Assembly: GCA_934525845.1 (NCBI GenBank)
Contig: CAKSZS010000001.1
Location: forward strand, 1-64,000
DNA: 64,000 nucleotides
Reading direction: 5' to 3'
Origin: an uncultured Faecalibacterium sp.
Lineage (GTDB): Bacteria > Bacillota > Clostridia > Oscillospirales > Ruminococcaceae
A model generated the notes under the pieces. The model worked only from the letters and a program-made list of their open reading frames with translations, made no database searches and was not told the origin of the DNA. Below, in pieces: positions 22,570 through 31,139 of this stretch. The position numbers and the translations under genes were made by a program. Position 1 is the first letter of the stretch. Every line of letters begins with the position of its first letter.

Positions 22570-23886
22570 ATGACTGCCGATTCCATGACCCTTTCGGAAA
22601 AGAAAACGCCCGCATGGTTTCAGACATTACTTGACATCAAAATCGCAGGCATGAGCCTGCCCGTCTATCTGCTGGTGGCTGCTCTGGTGCTGTTTGCCGC
22701 CGTGACCGAGATTCTCCCCGCTAACATGGTGGGTGCGCTGGCCGTGATGATGGTGCTGGGCAGCCTGTTCAACCTCATCGGTTCCAAAACGCCCATCATC
22801 CGCTCTTATCTGGGCGGCGGTGCGGTGTTCTGCATCTTTGCTTCTTCTGCACTGGCCACCTTCGGCCTGCTGCCTCAGTCTGTTACCCAGAACTGCACCA
22901 CCTTTATGAATGAGGTCGGTTTCCTTGATTTCTACATTGCCGCTCTGATCACTGGCAGCATCCTCGGCATGGACCGGGAGCTGCTGAAAAAGGCTGCCGT
23001 CCGCTTTTTGCCCGTCAGCTTCATTTCCATGGCCTGTGCAGCTTTGATGGCTGGTCTGATGGGCGTTGTCACCGGGCAGGGCTTCCGGGAGACCATCCTC
23101 TACATTGCCATGCCCATGATGAGCGGCGGCATGGGGGCCGGTGTGGTGCCCCTGTCCGGCATTTACGCCGATGCCACCGGTCTGGACAAGGCACAGATCG
23201 TTTCGCAGATGATCCCTGCTTCCACCATCGGCAATGTGCTGGCCATCATCTGCGCCGCACTCATTGCCAAGCTGGGGGACAGTGTTCCCCAGTGGAACGG
23301 CCACGGCAAGCTGATGGACTTGGGCGACGAGAAAAAAGCCGCACCCGCACAGCTCGACCTCATCAAAATGGGCGCCGGTCTGCTGATGGCAATGGCCTTC
23401 TTTACCCTCGGCTCTCTGGTGAGCAAGCTCTTTCCCAGCATCCACGCCTATGCGTTCATGATCATTCTGGTCGTGCTCTGCAAGATTTTCGGCCTTGTTC
23501 CGGAACAGTACGAGCAGTGTGCCGTGCAGTGGAGCCAGTTCGTGATGAAGAATCTGACCAATGCGCTGCTGGCTGGCATCGGCATCGCCATGCTGGACTT
23601 GAAGGTGCTTGCCGCCGCGATCACGCCGCGCTACCTGCTCATCTGCGTTTCCATTATCCTCACCGTGGCCGTCTGCGCGGCCTTGCTGGGCAAGCTGGTG
23701 GGCTTCTACCCGGTGGAATCTGCCATCACCGCCGGTCTGTGCACCAACTCCATGGGCGGCACCGGCAACATTGCGGTTCTCTCTGCCGCAGACCGGATGG
23801 GCCTGATTCCCTTTGCACAGATGGCGACCCGTCTCGGCGGTGCCTGCGTGCTGATCGTGTCCAGCTTCCTCATCCGCATCCTTTGA
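22570..23886 (+). CDS. 2-hydroxycarboxylate transporter (CitS/MaeN family)
   Basis: A 438-residue membrane carrier with about eleven helices. The two diagnostic re-entrant loops are present: MSGGMGAGVVPLSGIYA near the middle and TNSMGGTGNIAVLSAADRM near the end, each with the GG-x-G core of the family. These carriers take up malate, citrate or lactate with sodium or in exchange for a product. AAAGGAGGG precedes the start, 19 bases after the malic enzyme stop. The pairing with malic enzyme favours malate as substrate. Confidence 0.93.
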   Translation: MTADSMTLSEKKTPAWFQTLLDIKIAGMSLPVYLLVAALVLFAAVTEILPANMVGALAVMMVLGSLFNLIGSKTPIIRSYLGGGAVFCIFASSALATFGLLPQSVTQNCTTFMNEVGFLDFYIAALITGSILGMDRELLKKAAVRFLPVSFISMACAALMAGLMGVVTGQGFRETILYIAMPMMSGGMGAGVVPLSGIYADATGLDKAQIVSQMIPASTIGNVLAIICAALIAKLGDSVPQWNGHGKLMDLGDEKKAAPAQLDLIKMGAGLLMAMAFFTLGSLVSKLFPSIHAYAFMIILVVLCKIFGLVPEQYEQCAVQWSQFVMKNLTNALLAGIGIAMLDLKVLAAAITPRYLLICVSIILTVAVCAALLGKLVGFYPVESAITAGLCTNSMGGTGNIAVLSAADRMGLIPFAQMATRLGGACVLIVSSFLIRIL

Positions 23887-23935
23887 CATTCCCTCCACGC
23901 TGACAGCTTGCGTTTCTCCTATTTTAAACCCATGG

Positions 23936-23979
23936 GACCTGTACCCGATGCCGGACCTTCTTCCCGGTGGGTACGGGTC
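23936..23979 (+). terminator. Stem-loop after the transporter gene
   Basis: GACCTGTACCC (23936-23946) pairs with GGGTACGGGTC (23969-23979) with one mismatch. The T-run follows only about 15 bases later, so it may be weak. Confidence 0.5.
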
Positions 23980-24009
23980 TTGTGGTCTCTGTTTTTGCGG
24001 CAGGGGAGA

Positions 24010-24767
24010 TCAGCCGGCCAGATTCTCGGTGCAGAACAGCTGGATGCAGTTGTCGATCATGGTCTGGTCGCAGTCGGTGGAGATGCCGGAAGCCCGCCAG
24101 TAAGCATAATCGCCGGCATCGTACTGCCCTAGAGCGTCGGCGTCCGAGCCATAGCGGAACTCGATGTGGTAGGTCTCGGCGCTGGTGTCGGGTGCCAGGA
24201 AGAAGTAGGTGAACTCCCCGGAATTGGCATCGTCGCTCTCGAATTCATACAGGCCGCGCACCGGCTCCATGCCGATGTAGTGGTAGCTGTGGGAGAACAG
24301 CGTGCTGCCGTCCTTGTCGGTGCCGGAGATGACAGAGCTTTCGCCATCAAAGGTCAGGGTCGCCAGCCCCTGCGTGAAGCCGCAGAAGTAAGCGCCGCCG
24401 CCGTTGGCGTATGCCTTGACGGCATCCTCGCCGTAAACGTCGCCGGTGACCATGGAGGACAGCTTTTCGTAAGCGCCTTCGGCGTTGTCCTCGCCCACCA
24501 GAGCGGTGCAGTCATCCAGCCAGGTCTGGGTGTGCTCGTCCGCCAGAATGACCGGCCACAGCTCCTGATAGCTGCCGGTCAGATCCTTCATCAGCTGTGC
24601 GGCAGCGGCCTCATTCTCATCGGCGGCCTCCGAAGAAGCGGCTTCGGAGACGGCAGAAACCGCAGTGCTTCCGGCGGCAGAGCCGGCGGTGCTGCCGCAG
24701 CCGGCCAGCAGAGAAACGGACAGGGCGAGTGCAGCCACAGCGCCCAGAGTTTTTGCATCAAACGCAT
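24010..24767 (-). pseudogene. ZinT/YodA-like metal-binding lipoprotein gene with a probable frameshift in the signal peptide
   Basis: The mature part is a ~220-residue exported protein. After a lipobox (SVSLLAGC) and a Ser/Ala-rich linker come WPVILADEHTQTWLDD, AYFCGFTQGLATLTFDG, FSHSYHYIGMEPVRG, FTYFFLAP and YHIEFRYG, resembling ZinT-type zinc-binding proteins. The ribosome site AGGAGG and ATG at 24767 read MRLMQKLWALW, in a different frame from the lipobox. Adding one A to the five-A run at 24750-24754 would give a start of MRLMQKTLGAVAALALS leading straight into the lipobox. Otherwise translation would need an ATG at 24825 with no ribosome site and an odd 25-residue leader. A TTAG-N6-CTAA site is just upstream. 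Confidence 0.6.
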
Positions 24768-24801
24768 GGAAAATTTCCTCCTGAAAATCAAAAATGCGGT
24801 G

Positions 24802-24817
24802 GTTAGTGATTTCTAAT
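24802..24817 (-). promoter_or_regulatory. TTAG-N6-CTAA operator, site 4
   Basis: GTTAGTGATTTCTAAT on the plus strand, 35 bases upstream of the presumed lipoprotein start. Its spacer differs more from the other three sites, and its orientation relative to the gene is reversed, so it is the weakest of the four. Confidence 0.45.
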
Positions 24818-24874
24818 CGTTGCATTGATTTTACGGAAGGAGAACGCTTTCTGCAAGGACTGAACGGACAGGGT

Positions 24875-25218
24875 CTATCCGATCGGACACCTTTTCCGGT
24901 ATTCGGTGGGGGTCATGCCGAAGACCTGCCGGAACGCGGAGGAAAATTTGTTGGGTTTTTCGTAGCCGACCCGATGGGCGATTTCCGCAATGGATGCATC
25001 GGTCTCAGTCAGCAGCTTCTGCGCGGTCTGCAGGCGGTATTCCCGCAGGTAAGCGTAGAGCGAGGTGCATATCGTTGAAGCACAGCTCCATGCCTGGAAA
25101 AAAGAGTCTCAATGGTCACCCGGCCCTCGCCGGTCTCATTGGTGATGTGGTAGGTCTTCACCCATTCCGGCGGCGACGGTTCGGGTGCCAGTGTGCCATA
25201 CAATGCGTGCAGTGTCAT
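24875..25218 (-). pseudogene. AraC-family regulator, remnant with frameshift and internal deletion
   Basis: The start (ATG 25218, overlapping the stop of the ABC gene) encodes MTLHALYGTLAPEPSPPEW, then YHITNETGEGRVTIETLF. The frame then shifts at a T-run and continues as PGMELCFNDMH. This parallels the N-terminal region of the intact AraC protein at 28733 (NETGDGTMTTYELFPGAVLS, then FNDFH). Directly after that, in a third frame, comes the DNA-binding domain: LYAYLREYRLQTAQKLL, ASIAEIAHRVGYEKPNKFSS and FGMTPTEYRKRCPIG, then stop at 24875. About 170 residues of the effector domain are missing. The gene cannot give a functional regulator. Confidence 0.75.
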
Positions 25219-26963
25219 CCGAGGTTCCACCCTTCTGCTTTTTCGCGGATGCGCACGAACTGCTGGTAGCGGCCGGGCTGGCGGATGAGTTCGGCATGGG
25301 TGCCGGACTCCACGATGCGGCCATCGTCCACTACCAGGATCTGGTCCGCATTCTCGATGGTGGCCAGCCGGTGGGCAATGGTAAGGATGGTCTTGCCCCG
25401 GGTCAGCTCCGAAAGAGCGGCCTGAATGAGGTGCTCATTCTCCGGGTCCACGCTGGCGGTGGCTTCGTCCAGAAGGATGATGGGGGCGTCCTTCAGCATG
25501 GCACGGGCAATGGAGATGCGCTGCTTTTCGCCGCCGGACAGGGTGCCGCCGCCCTCCCCGATGACGGTGTCGTAGCCCTGCGGCAGGGCCGTGATGAAGT
25601 CATGGCAGCAGGCTTTTTTCGCTGCGGCGATCATCTCTTCCTCGGTGGCGTCTGGCTTGCCGAAGCAGATGTTGGCCCGGATGGTATCGTGAAAGAGGTA
25701 GACGTTCTGGAACACCATGGAGAGGTTGGCCAGCAAACTGTCACAGGTCAGTTCCCGGATGTCGTGTCCACCCACCGAAATGCTGCCGCTGTCCGGGTCG
25801 TAGAAGCGGGCCAGTAGACTGCAGATCGTCGTTTTGCCGGAACCGGAGGGGCCGACGATGGCGGTGGAGGTCTTTTCCGGGATGGTGAAGCTCACATCGT
25901 GCAGCACCTGACGGCTGTCATAGCCGAAGTTCACATGGTCAAATGCAATGTCAAAATGCTCCAGCGGGATGTCTTTGCCGTCGCTGTCGATGAAGTGATT
26001 TTCCCGCAGTTTGTCCAACTGGTCCATGGCATCGTCGATGACGCTCAGCACATGGGCGCTGTCGCTGATGGGTTCCAGGCTGGCAAAAATGCTGAAGGAG
26101 AAAAACACGAACACCAGCACCACCGGCAGCTCCATGCGGCCCTGCAGGCCGGACAGGCAGGCGGACAGTGCCAGCCCCACGCTGCCGCACTTGAGGGCCA
26201 GCAGGTGCAGGGCATTGGAGGGCAGATAACCCCACTCGATCTTCAGGTGGATGTTCTTGCTGTCCGCAATGGACTGGCGGATGGCATCCAGCGCGGCGGC
26301 ATCCTTGCCAAAGGATTTGACCACCGCCAGGCCCCGGGCGTATTCCAGAATGGCCCCGGTCATATCCCGGTTGGCCTGGGCTTCTACAGGGGCGTTCCGG
26401 GCGCTGGAACGGGAGATGAGCAGCAAGAACGCCAGCGATACGGCAGCCGCAGCCAGTGCGATGAGGGCCGTGCGGGGGCTGAACACCAGCAGGCTCAGGA
26501 AGACCACCGCAAAGTTCAGGTAGCCGCCCACGAAATTGTCGATCATGCGGATGCCCATGCCCTCCAGCGTGCCCAGGCCGGTGGTCAGGGAGTTGAGGAT
26601 GCTACCGGTGCTCACCTGCTGGAAATAGCCCAGGGACACCCGCTTGAGGGCGTCGCCCACGGCCAGACGGTCTCGGGCCACCAGCTCGTAGCCGATGGCT
26701 TCCTGAAAGCGGGCGCGGAGATAATCGAACAAAAAGCGCAGGAACACCAGCACCAGCAAAAGCACCAGGCTCTTCCAGACCCAGCGGGTGTCAAAGGGCG
26801 TACCGTCCATGGCGGACTGCAGCAGCAGGCCGATGGTATAGGCTGCTGTCATGATGGGCAGGGCTGTGAACAGGTGGGAGAAAAACGACATCACAAACCC
26901 CGCATAGAGCTTGCCTTTGAATTCGCCGCACCAGTCGATGATGCGTTTGACGGTTTGAAACAT
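25215..26963 (-). CDS. ABC transporter, fused permease and ATPase (YbtP/IrtB-like)
   Basis: A 582-residue half-transporter. The first ~320 residues form a six-helix exporter-type membrane domain. The ATPase half has Walker A GPSGSGKTT near residue 372, signature LSGGEKQRISIARA, Walker B IILLDEATASVD and the H-loop IAHRLATI. GGAGG precedes the ATG, 3 bases after the partner gene. Pairs of such half-transporters preceded by an AraC regulator resemble the YbtP/YbtQ and IrtA/IrtB systems, which have an exporter fold but import metal-siderophore complexes. That role is inferred from context. The sequence is complete. Confidence 0.88.
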   Translation of the reverse strand: MFQTVKRIIDWCGEFKGKLYAGFVMSFFSHLFTALPIMTAAYTIGLLLQSAMDGTPFDTRWVWKSLVLLLVLVFLRFLFDYLRARFQEAIGYELVARDRLAVGDALKRVSLGYFQQVSTGSILNSLTTGLGTLEGMGIRMIDNFVGGYLNFAVVFLSLLVFSPRTALIALAAAAVSLAFLLLISRSSARNAPVEAQANRDMTGAILEYARGLAVVKSFGKDAAALDAIRQSIADSKNIHLKIEWGYLPSNALHLLALKCGSVGLALSACLSGLQGRMELPVVLVFVFFSFSIFASLEPISDSAHVLSVIDDAMDQLDKLRENHFIDSDGKDIPLEHFDIAFDHVNFGYDSRQVLHDVSFTIPEKTSTAIVGPSGSGKTTICSLLARFYDPDSGSISVGGHDIRELTCDSLLANLSMVFQNVYLFHDTIRANICFGKPDATEEEMIAAAKKACCHDFITALPQGYDTVIGEGGGTLSGGEKQRISIARAMLKDAPIILLDEATASVDPENEHLIQAALSELTRGKTILTIAHRLATIENADQILVVDDGRIVESGTHAELIRQPGRYQQFVRIREKAEGWNLG

Positions 26964-26966
26964 CCT

Positions 26967-28736
26967 TTATTCCTCCTTCCCGGCGGACGATACCGCCCAG
27001 GCTTTGGCACCGATGTGGGCTTCCCACATGGTGCGGTAGAGCGGGCAGGTCTCCAGCAGCTGTGCCTGTGTTCCCTGCGCTTCGATGCGGCCTTCCTTCA
27101 GCACCACGATGTTGTCCGCGTTCTTGATGGTGGACAGCCGGTGCGCAATGACCAGCAGTGTCTTGCCTCGGGTCAGGGCGGCGATGCTCTGCTGGATCTT
27201 GTCCTCGTTTTCCGGGTCGGTGAAGGCAGTGGCCTCGTCCAGGATCACGATGGGCGCATTCTTCAGCAGCATCCGGGCGATGGCGATGCGCTGCTTCTCA
27301 CCGCCGGACAGCCGCTTTCCGGCCTCGCCCGCCGGGGTGTCGTAGCCCTGCGGCAGCTTGGCGATGAACTCCTCGCACTGCGCGGCCCGGGCGGCGGCCT
27401 TCACCTGCTCATCGGTGGCGGAAGGGTCGCCCAGACGGATGTTTTCCAGCAGGGAACAGCGGAAGAGGTAGTTGTCCTGGGTGACGAAGCTCACCAGGCC
27501 GGACAGCTGACTCAGCGGCATCGCCCGCACGTCTGTGCCGCCCACCGTGATGCTGCCGTCCGTCACGTCCCAGAAACGGGCGATGAGCTTGGCCACCGTG
27601 GACTTGCCGCCGCCGGAAGGCCCCACCAGCGCGGTGAAGCTGCCCTGCGGCAGGGTCAGGTCGATGCCATGCAGGACTTCCGGGCCGTCGGCACGGTAGG
27701 CGAAGTGGACGCTTTTCAGTTCCACGCCGGTGCCGGAAAGGGCTGCAGGCTGAGCAGGCTCCGGCAGAGCGGGCAGTTCAAGAAACGCTTCCAGACTTTC
27801 CACCGTAGCCTTGACCTGCCGCATATTTTCCGAGAAGACTTCCAGCTTGGCCAGAGACCCCACCATGGACATGGACAGCATGACCGCCAGCGCCGCCTGC
27901 GGGGTCGTGAGGATGCCTTTTTCCGCCAGCCACAGGCTCATGGGCAGGGTGCCGATGAGGGTGGACGGGAACAGCGCAAAGGCCAGCTTCATGGTCACCC
28001 AGGTGCTGGACAGCCATTTGACCACAAAGGTGCGGAAATCGGTGATGGACTTGGCGTATTTTTCGTAGGAGACACCGGCCCGGCCAAAAGCCTTGATGAC
28101 CTCGATGCCCTCGATGTACTCCACGATGGCGCTGTTCATGGCGGCGTTGGATTCATCGTAGATCTGAAAACTTCTGCCGCTGATGACAAAGGTGAGCATC
28201 ATGCAGACCAGTGCCGCCGGGAAGGTGACCAGTGCCGCCAGCGCCAGCCGCCAGTCCAGCGCGAACAGCGCGGCCAGGCTGACGAGGGGCAGCACGATGT
28301 GGCCGGCACCCTCCGGGATCATGTGAGCCAGCGGCGGCTCGATGTTCTCGATCTTGTCCACCAGAATGCTCTTGATCTCACCGATGGAATGCTTCTGCAC
28401 CTCGCCCAGCGGTGCGTGCAGAAAGCGCTCGACCAGGCGCAGGCGCAGGCCTTCCAGAATGTTGTAGGCGGCATGGTGGGAGATGCCGGTGGACAGCGTA
28501 AAGCACACCACCTTGCCCGCGTAGGCGGTCAGCGCGCCCAGACACCAGCTTACAAGGGCCTGACGGGCAGCGGTGCCGGCTGCGAACAGGCAGATGATGC
28601 GGTACATACAGTAAAACGGCACCAGTCCCAGCAGAATGCTGACGATGGATAGAACCACGGACAAGCCCAGCTCGCCCTTTGCTCCACCGGCATAGGCGAA
28701 CAGTGCGCGTGTCCAGCTGGATTTTTTCTTGTTCAT
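26967..28736 (-). CDS. ABC transporter, fused permease and ATPase (YbtQ/IrtA-like)
   Basis: A 589-residue half-transporter that probably pairs with the product of the gene at 25215. The N-terminal domain has six predicted helices (for example LGLSVVLSIVSILLGLVPFY). The ATPase has Walker A GPSGGGKST, signature LSGGEKQRIAIARM, Walker B IVILDEATAFTD and H-loop IAHRLSTI. The ATG overlaps the stop of the AraC gene as ATGA, showing translational coupling. The operon order AraC, ABC, ABC, AraC suggests regulated uptake of a chelate or export of a small molecule. The substrate is not determinable. Confidence 0.88.
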   Translation of the reverse strand: MNKKKSSWTRALFAYAGGAKGELGLSVVLSIVSILLGLVPFYCMYRIICLFAAGTAARQALVSWCLGALTAYAGKVVCFTLSTGISHHAAYNILEGLRLRLVERFLHAPLGEVQKHSIGEIKSILVDKIENIEPPLAHMIPEGAGHIVLPLVSLAALFALDWRLALAALVTFPAALVCMMLTFVISGRSFQIYDESNAAMNSAIVEYIEGIEVIKAFGRAGVSYEKYAKSITDFRTFVVKWLSSTWVTMKLAFALFPSTLIGTLPMSLWLAEKGILTTPQAALAVMLSMSMVGSLAKLEVFSENMRQVKATVESLEAFLELPALPEPAQPAALSGTGVELKSVHFAYRADGPEVLHGIDLTLPQGSFTALVGPSGGGKSTVAKLIARFWDVTDGSITVGGTDVRAMPLSQLSGLVSFVTQDNYLFRCSLLENIRLGDPSATDEQVKAAARAAQCEEFIAKLPQGYDTPAGEAGKRLSGGEKQRIAIARMLLKNAPIVILDEATAFTDPENEDKIQQSIAALTRGKTLLVIAHRLSTIKNADNIVVLKEGRIEAQGTQAQLLETCPLYRTMWEAHIGAKAWAVSSAGKEE

Positions 28737-29701
28737 TCCAATCCCTCCTGACGGATCTCGTTCCGGTATTCCATCGGCGTCCGGCCGGTGGCTTTTTTGA
28801 AGGCGGCAGCAAACTTGCTGGCGCTGTCGTACCCCACAGCTGCCGCGATCTGCGCAATGCTTCCGGCACTCCGCCCCTGCCGCAGCAGCTGCGCGGCTTT
28901 GTCCATCCGGCAGGCGGTCACCCATGCGCCGATGCTGACGCCGTACATGGAGCGGAAACAGCGCTTCATGGCGGTGAGCGGGATGTCAAACCGTTCGGAC
29001 AGCTCCGCCTGCGTGTGGCTTTCGGTCAGGCTGCCGGCCAGATAGTCCCGGATGGTCCGGACCTTTTCCACCTGCGTTTTGTAAAAGTAAGGGGTGTCGG
29101 CTTCGGCAGGCACTTCCATGGCCTGCAGGTAGAGCAGCAGCTCCAGCACCTTGATCTTCAGATACGGCAGGCGGATGCTCTCCGGCACATGGTACATTTC
29201 CTCAAAGATCTGCTGGGGCAGCTCCCCGCCGTGGAACACCCGGGGATATCGTCCCAGCTGGAATTTTTCCAGCAGGGCGGCGGGCGTCACCGGAAAATCC
29301 TGCATCTGCTGGGGCAGAGAGGTTTCGGCAAGGTCGAGATCCAGCCCCACGGTGATGCCATGGTAGTGGCTGGAAGGGAACACGAACCGCCCCTGATGGG
29401 TCAGGCGGCGGTCCAGTTTCAGATCCCCCGCTTTGCAGTAGGACAGCGCATTTTCTGCGGCCAGATACTCCATCCGGCCTTCCCGGCAGTAATCGAGGAC
29501 AAACAGTTTCTGTCGAGCGGAAAAACTGGAATCGAAGGATGCCATGTGGAAGTCGTTGAAACTCAGCACGGCGCCCGGGAACAGCTCGTAGGTGGTCATG
29601 GTGCCGTCGCCGGTCTCATTGCGGAACTGCCAGACGCTGCAGCCGCCGCTTTGTGCCAGCAGCATGGCACCCTGTTGCACGAACTCGGATTGTGTGACCA
29701 T
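28733..29701 (-). CDS. AraC-family transcriptional regulator
   Basis: A 322-residue regulator. The C-terminal ~100 residues hold two helix-turn-helix units (HTQAELSERFDIPLTAMKRC; SIAQIAAAVGYDSASKFAAA) and the closing TGRTPMEYR typical of AraC proteins. The N-terminal ~200 residues are a ligand-binding domain related to the remnant at 24875. AGGAGG precedes the ATG, and the TTAG-N6-CTAA site at 29719 lies immediately upstream of that. It starts an operon with two ABC half-transporters, as in siderophore loci where the AraC protein senses the imported ligand (YbtA-like). Its ligand is unknown. Confidence 0.9.
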   Translation of the reverse strand: MVTQSEFVQQGAMLLAQSGGCSVWQFRNETGDGTMTTYELFPGAVLSFNDFHMASFDSSFSARQKLFVLDYCREGRMEYLAAENALSYCKAGDLKLDRRLTHQGRFVFPSSHYHGITVGLDLDLAETSLPQQMQDFPVTPAALLEKFQLGRYPRVFHGGELPQQIFEEMYHVPESIRLPYLKIKVLELLLYLQAMEVPAEADTPYFYKTQVEKVRTIRDYLAGSLTESHTQAELSERFDIPLTAMKRCFRSMYGVSIGAWVTACRMDKAAQLLRQGRSAGSIAQIAAAVGYDSASKFAAAFKKATGRTPMEYRNEIRQEGLE

Positions 29702-29718
29702 GGATCTCCTCCTTTTGA

Positions 29719-29734
29719 ATTAGCCAAAGCTAAC
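29719..29734 (-). promoter_or_regulatory. TTAG-N6-CTAA operator, site 3
   Basis: In the direction of the AraC operon the site reads GTTAGCTTTGGCTAAT and ends 18 bases before the start codon, next to the ribosome site. A protein bound here would block transcription of the AraC-ABC-ABC operon. Confidence 0.6.
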
Positions 29735-30090
29735 TTTGCGGGCTGTAAAAAATGCCGTCCGGCAGCTTTTATTATAACGGATGCCGGTGGATTTTCCTAG
29801 TCCGAATCGGACGGTTTGGCTCCATCTGGTTTTCAAAGTAGCGTCCGGCGATAAAAAAACCGGACGCTGTTTCCGCCGGACTGCGTCCGGGAAGAGATCC
29901 GTGGGTCGGGTTCAAGGCTCCGGCAGCATCCCACATCGGGCAGCGCAGGCTGTCAGGAGAGAGCAGAGACTGACGTTTGCGGCAGAGGGACCTGCAGGGA
30001 AAAACAGAAAGACGGCTTGCTATTTGTGCCGGCAGATGCTACAATCGAATCAACGCAAGAAAGCGGAAAATGCTGGAAGGAGAAACCGTT
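29735..30090. other. 356-base divergent intergenic region
   Basis: It contains an orphan hairpin at 29840-29868 (AGCGTCCGG / CCGGACGCT) near a second GTCCGG-rich stretch, and the promoter of the oxidoreductase gene at 30017-30045. No convincing gene is visible. Confidence 0.5.
30017..30045 (+). promoter_or_regulatory. Promoter of the Gfo/Idh/MocA gene
   Basis: TTGCTA (30017-30022), a 17-base spacer and TACAAT (30040-30045), 45 bases before the start codon. Confidence 0.7.
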
Positions 30091-31074
30091 ATGAAATGGG
30101 GGATCTTGGCGACCGGAACGATCGCAAAAAAGTTTGCGTCCACGGCGGCGCAGATGAAAGCAGAAGGCGAACAGGTCGTCGCGGTGGGGTCCCGGCGGAT
30201 GGAAAGCGCCCGGGCTTTCGGGGAAGCGTATGGCATTCCCCGCTGCTACGATTCCTACGAGGCACTTGCTGCCGATCCGGAGGTGGAGGCGGTCTACGTT
30301 GCCACCCCCAATACGCCGCACTACGAAAACTGCAGACTCTGCCTAGAACATGGAAAGCACGTTCTGTGCGAGAAGCCGTTCACCATCAATGAAGCACAGG
30401 CACGGGAACTGTACCGGCTGGCGGAGGAAAAGCACCTGTTTCTGATGGAAGCGTTCTGGATCTGGCTGCTGCCGCTGTACACAAAACTGCGGGAACTCCT
30501 GGCAGCCGGCACCATTGGGACGGTGCAGCGCATCACCTGCCAGTATGGCTTTACGGCGTCCGGTGCCCGGAAGGACCGCAAGTTCGATTCCGCGCTGGGC
30601 GGCGGCGCCCTGCTGGACATCGGCATTTACAATCTGGGGTTCCTGCGCATCGTCACCGGGCAGCAGCCGGAACGGGTGGAGACCCGGGAGGTCCACATCA
30701 ATGAATATGGGACGGACGATTACAGTGCGCTGTATCTGACCTATCCCGGCGGCTGTACGGCGGAATCGGTGCAGACCATCGGGCAGGAACTGGAGCGCAA
30801 TGCCCGCATCGTGGGAACCAAAGGCAGCATTTTTCTGCCGGATTTCCAGCACGCGGAGACCCTGCGGCTGGAAGTGGACGGGGAAGCACCGGAAACGCTG
30901 GAATTTCCGGTGGACATCAACGGCTTTGAGTATGAGATCCGGGAGGTCACCCGCGGTGTCCGCGCAGGCCGCTCGTGCAGTGACCGCTATACGCCGCAGG
31001 ACAGCCTGGCGCTGGCCCGCCTGCTGTACGATATCCGCATGAGCTGGGGGATGCGGTTCGCCGGGGAAGTGTGA
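30091..31074 (+). CDS. Gfo/Idh/MocA-family oxidoreductase
   Basis: A 327-residue NAD(P)-dependent dehydrogenase. The Rossmann domain starts KWGILATGTIAKKFAS, then comes the cofactor-proximal segment YVATPNTPHYENC, and the family motif HVLCEKPFTINEAQA contains the catalytic-site EKP lysine. The C-terminal alpha/beta domain carries the GGGALLDIGIYNL motif. The family oxidises or epimerises sugars, inositols or related polyols, with substrate not predictable. The ATG at 30091 is preceded by GAAGGAG. It is monocistronic, between its own promoter and a bidirectional terminator. Confidence 0.9.
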   Translation: MKWGILATGTIAKKFASTAAQMKAEGEQVVAVGSRRMESARAFGEAYGIPRCYDSYEALAADPEVEAVYVATPNTPHYENCRLCLEHGKHVLCEKPFTINEAQARELYRLAEEKHLFLMEAFWIWLLPLYTKLRELLAAGTIGTVQRITCQYGFTASGARKDRKFDSALGGGALLDIGIYNLGFLRIVTGQQPERVETREVHINEYGTDDYSALYLTYPGGCTAESVQTIGQELERNARIVGTKGSIFLPDFQHAETLRLEVDGEAPETLEFPVDINGFEYEIREVTRGVRAGRSCSDRYTPQDSLALARLLYDIRMSWGMRFAGEV

Positions 31075-31083
31075 GACAAAAGA

Positions 31084-31125
31084 ACAGCGGCCTGCAGGGC
31101 AGAAGGACCTGCAGGCCGCTGTTTG
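31084..31125. terminator. Bidirectional terminator between convergent oxidoreductase genes
   Basis: ACAGCGGCCTGCAG pairs with CTGCAGGCCGCTGT around a 12-base loop. It lies 10 bases after the Gfo stop and 15 bases after the aldo/keto reductase stop on the other strand. Confidence 0.85.
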
Positions 31126-31139
31126 ATTTGCAGAAAGGA

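Noticed and set aside
25899..28652. 917-codon open frame on the plus strand opposite the two ABC transporter genes
   Set aside because: It is antisense to two genes with full ABC motifs, is rich in His/Gln/Gly/Ala as expected from reading GC-rich genes backwards, and shows no domain or suitable ribosome site.
29840..29868. Hairpin considered as a small RNA or riboswitch
   Set aside because: A simple 9-bp stem with an A-rich loop and no conserved riboswitch elements; too little to call.
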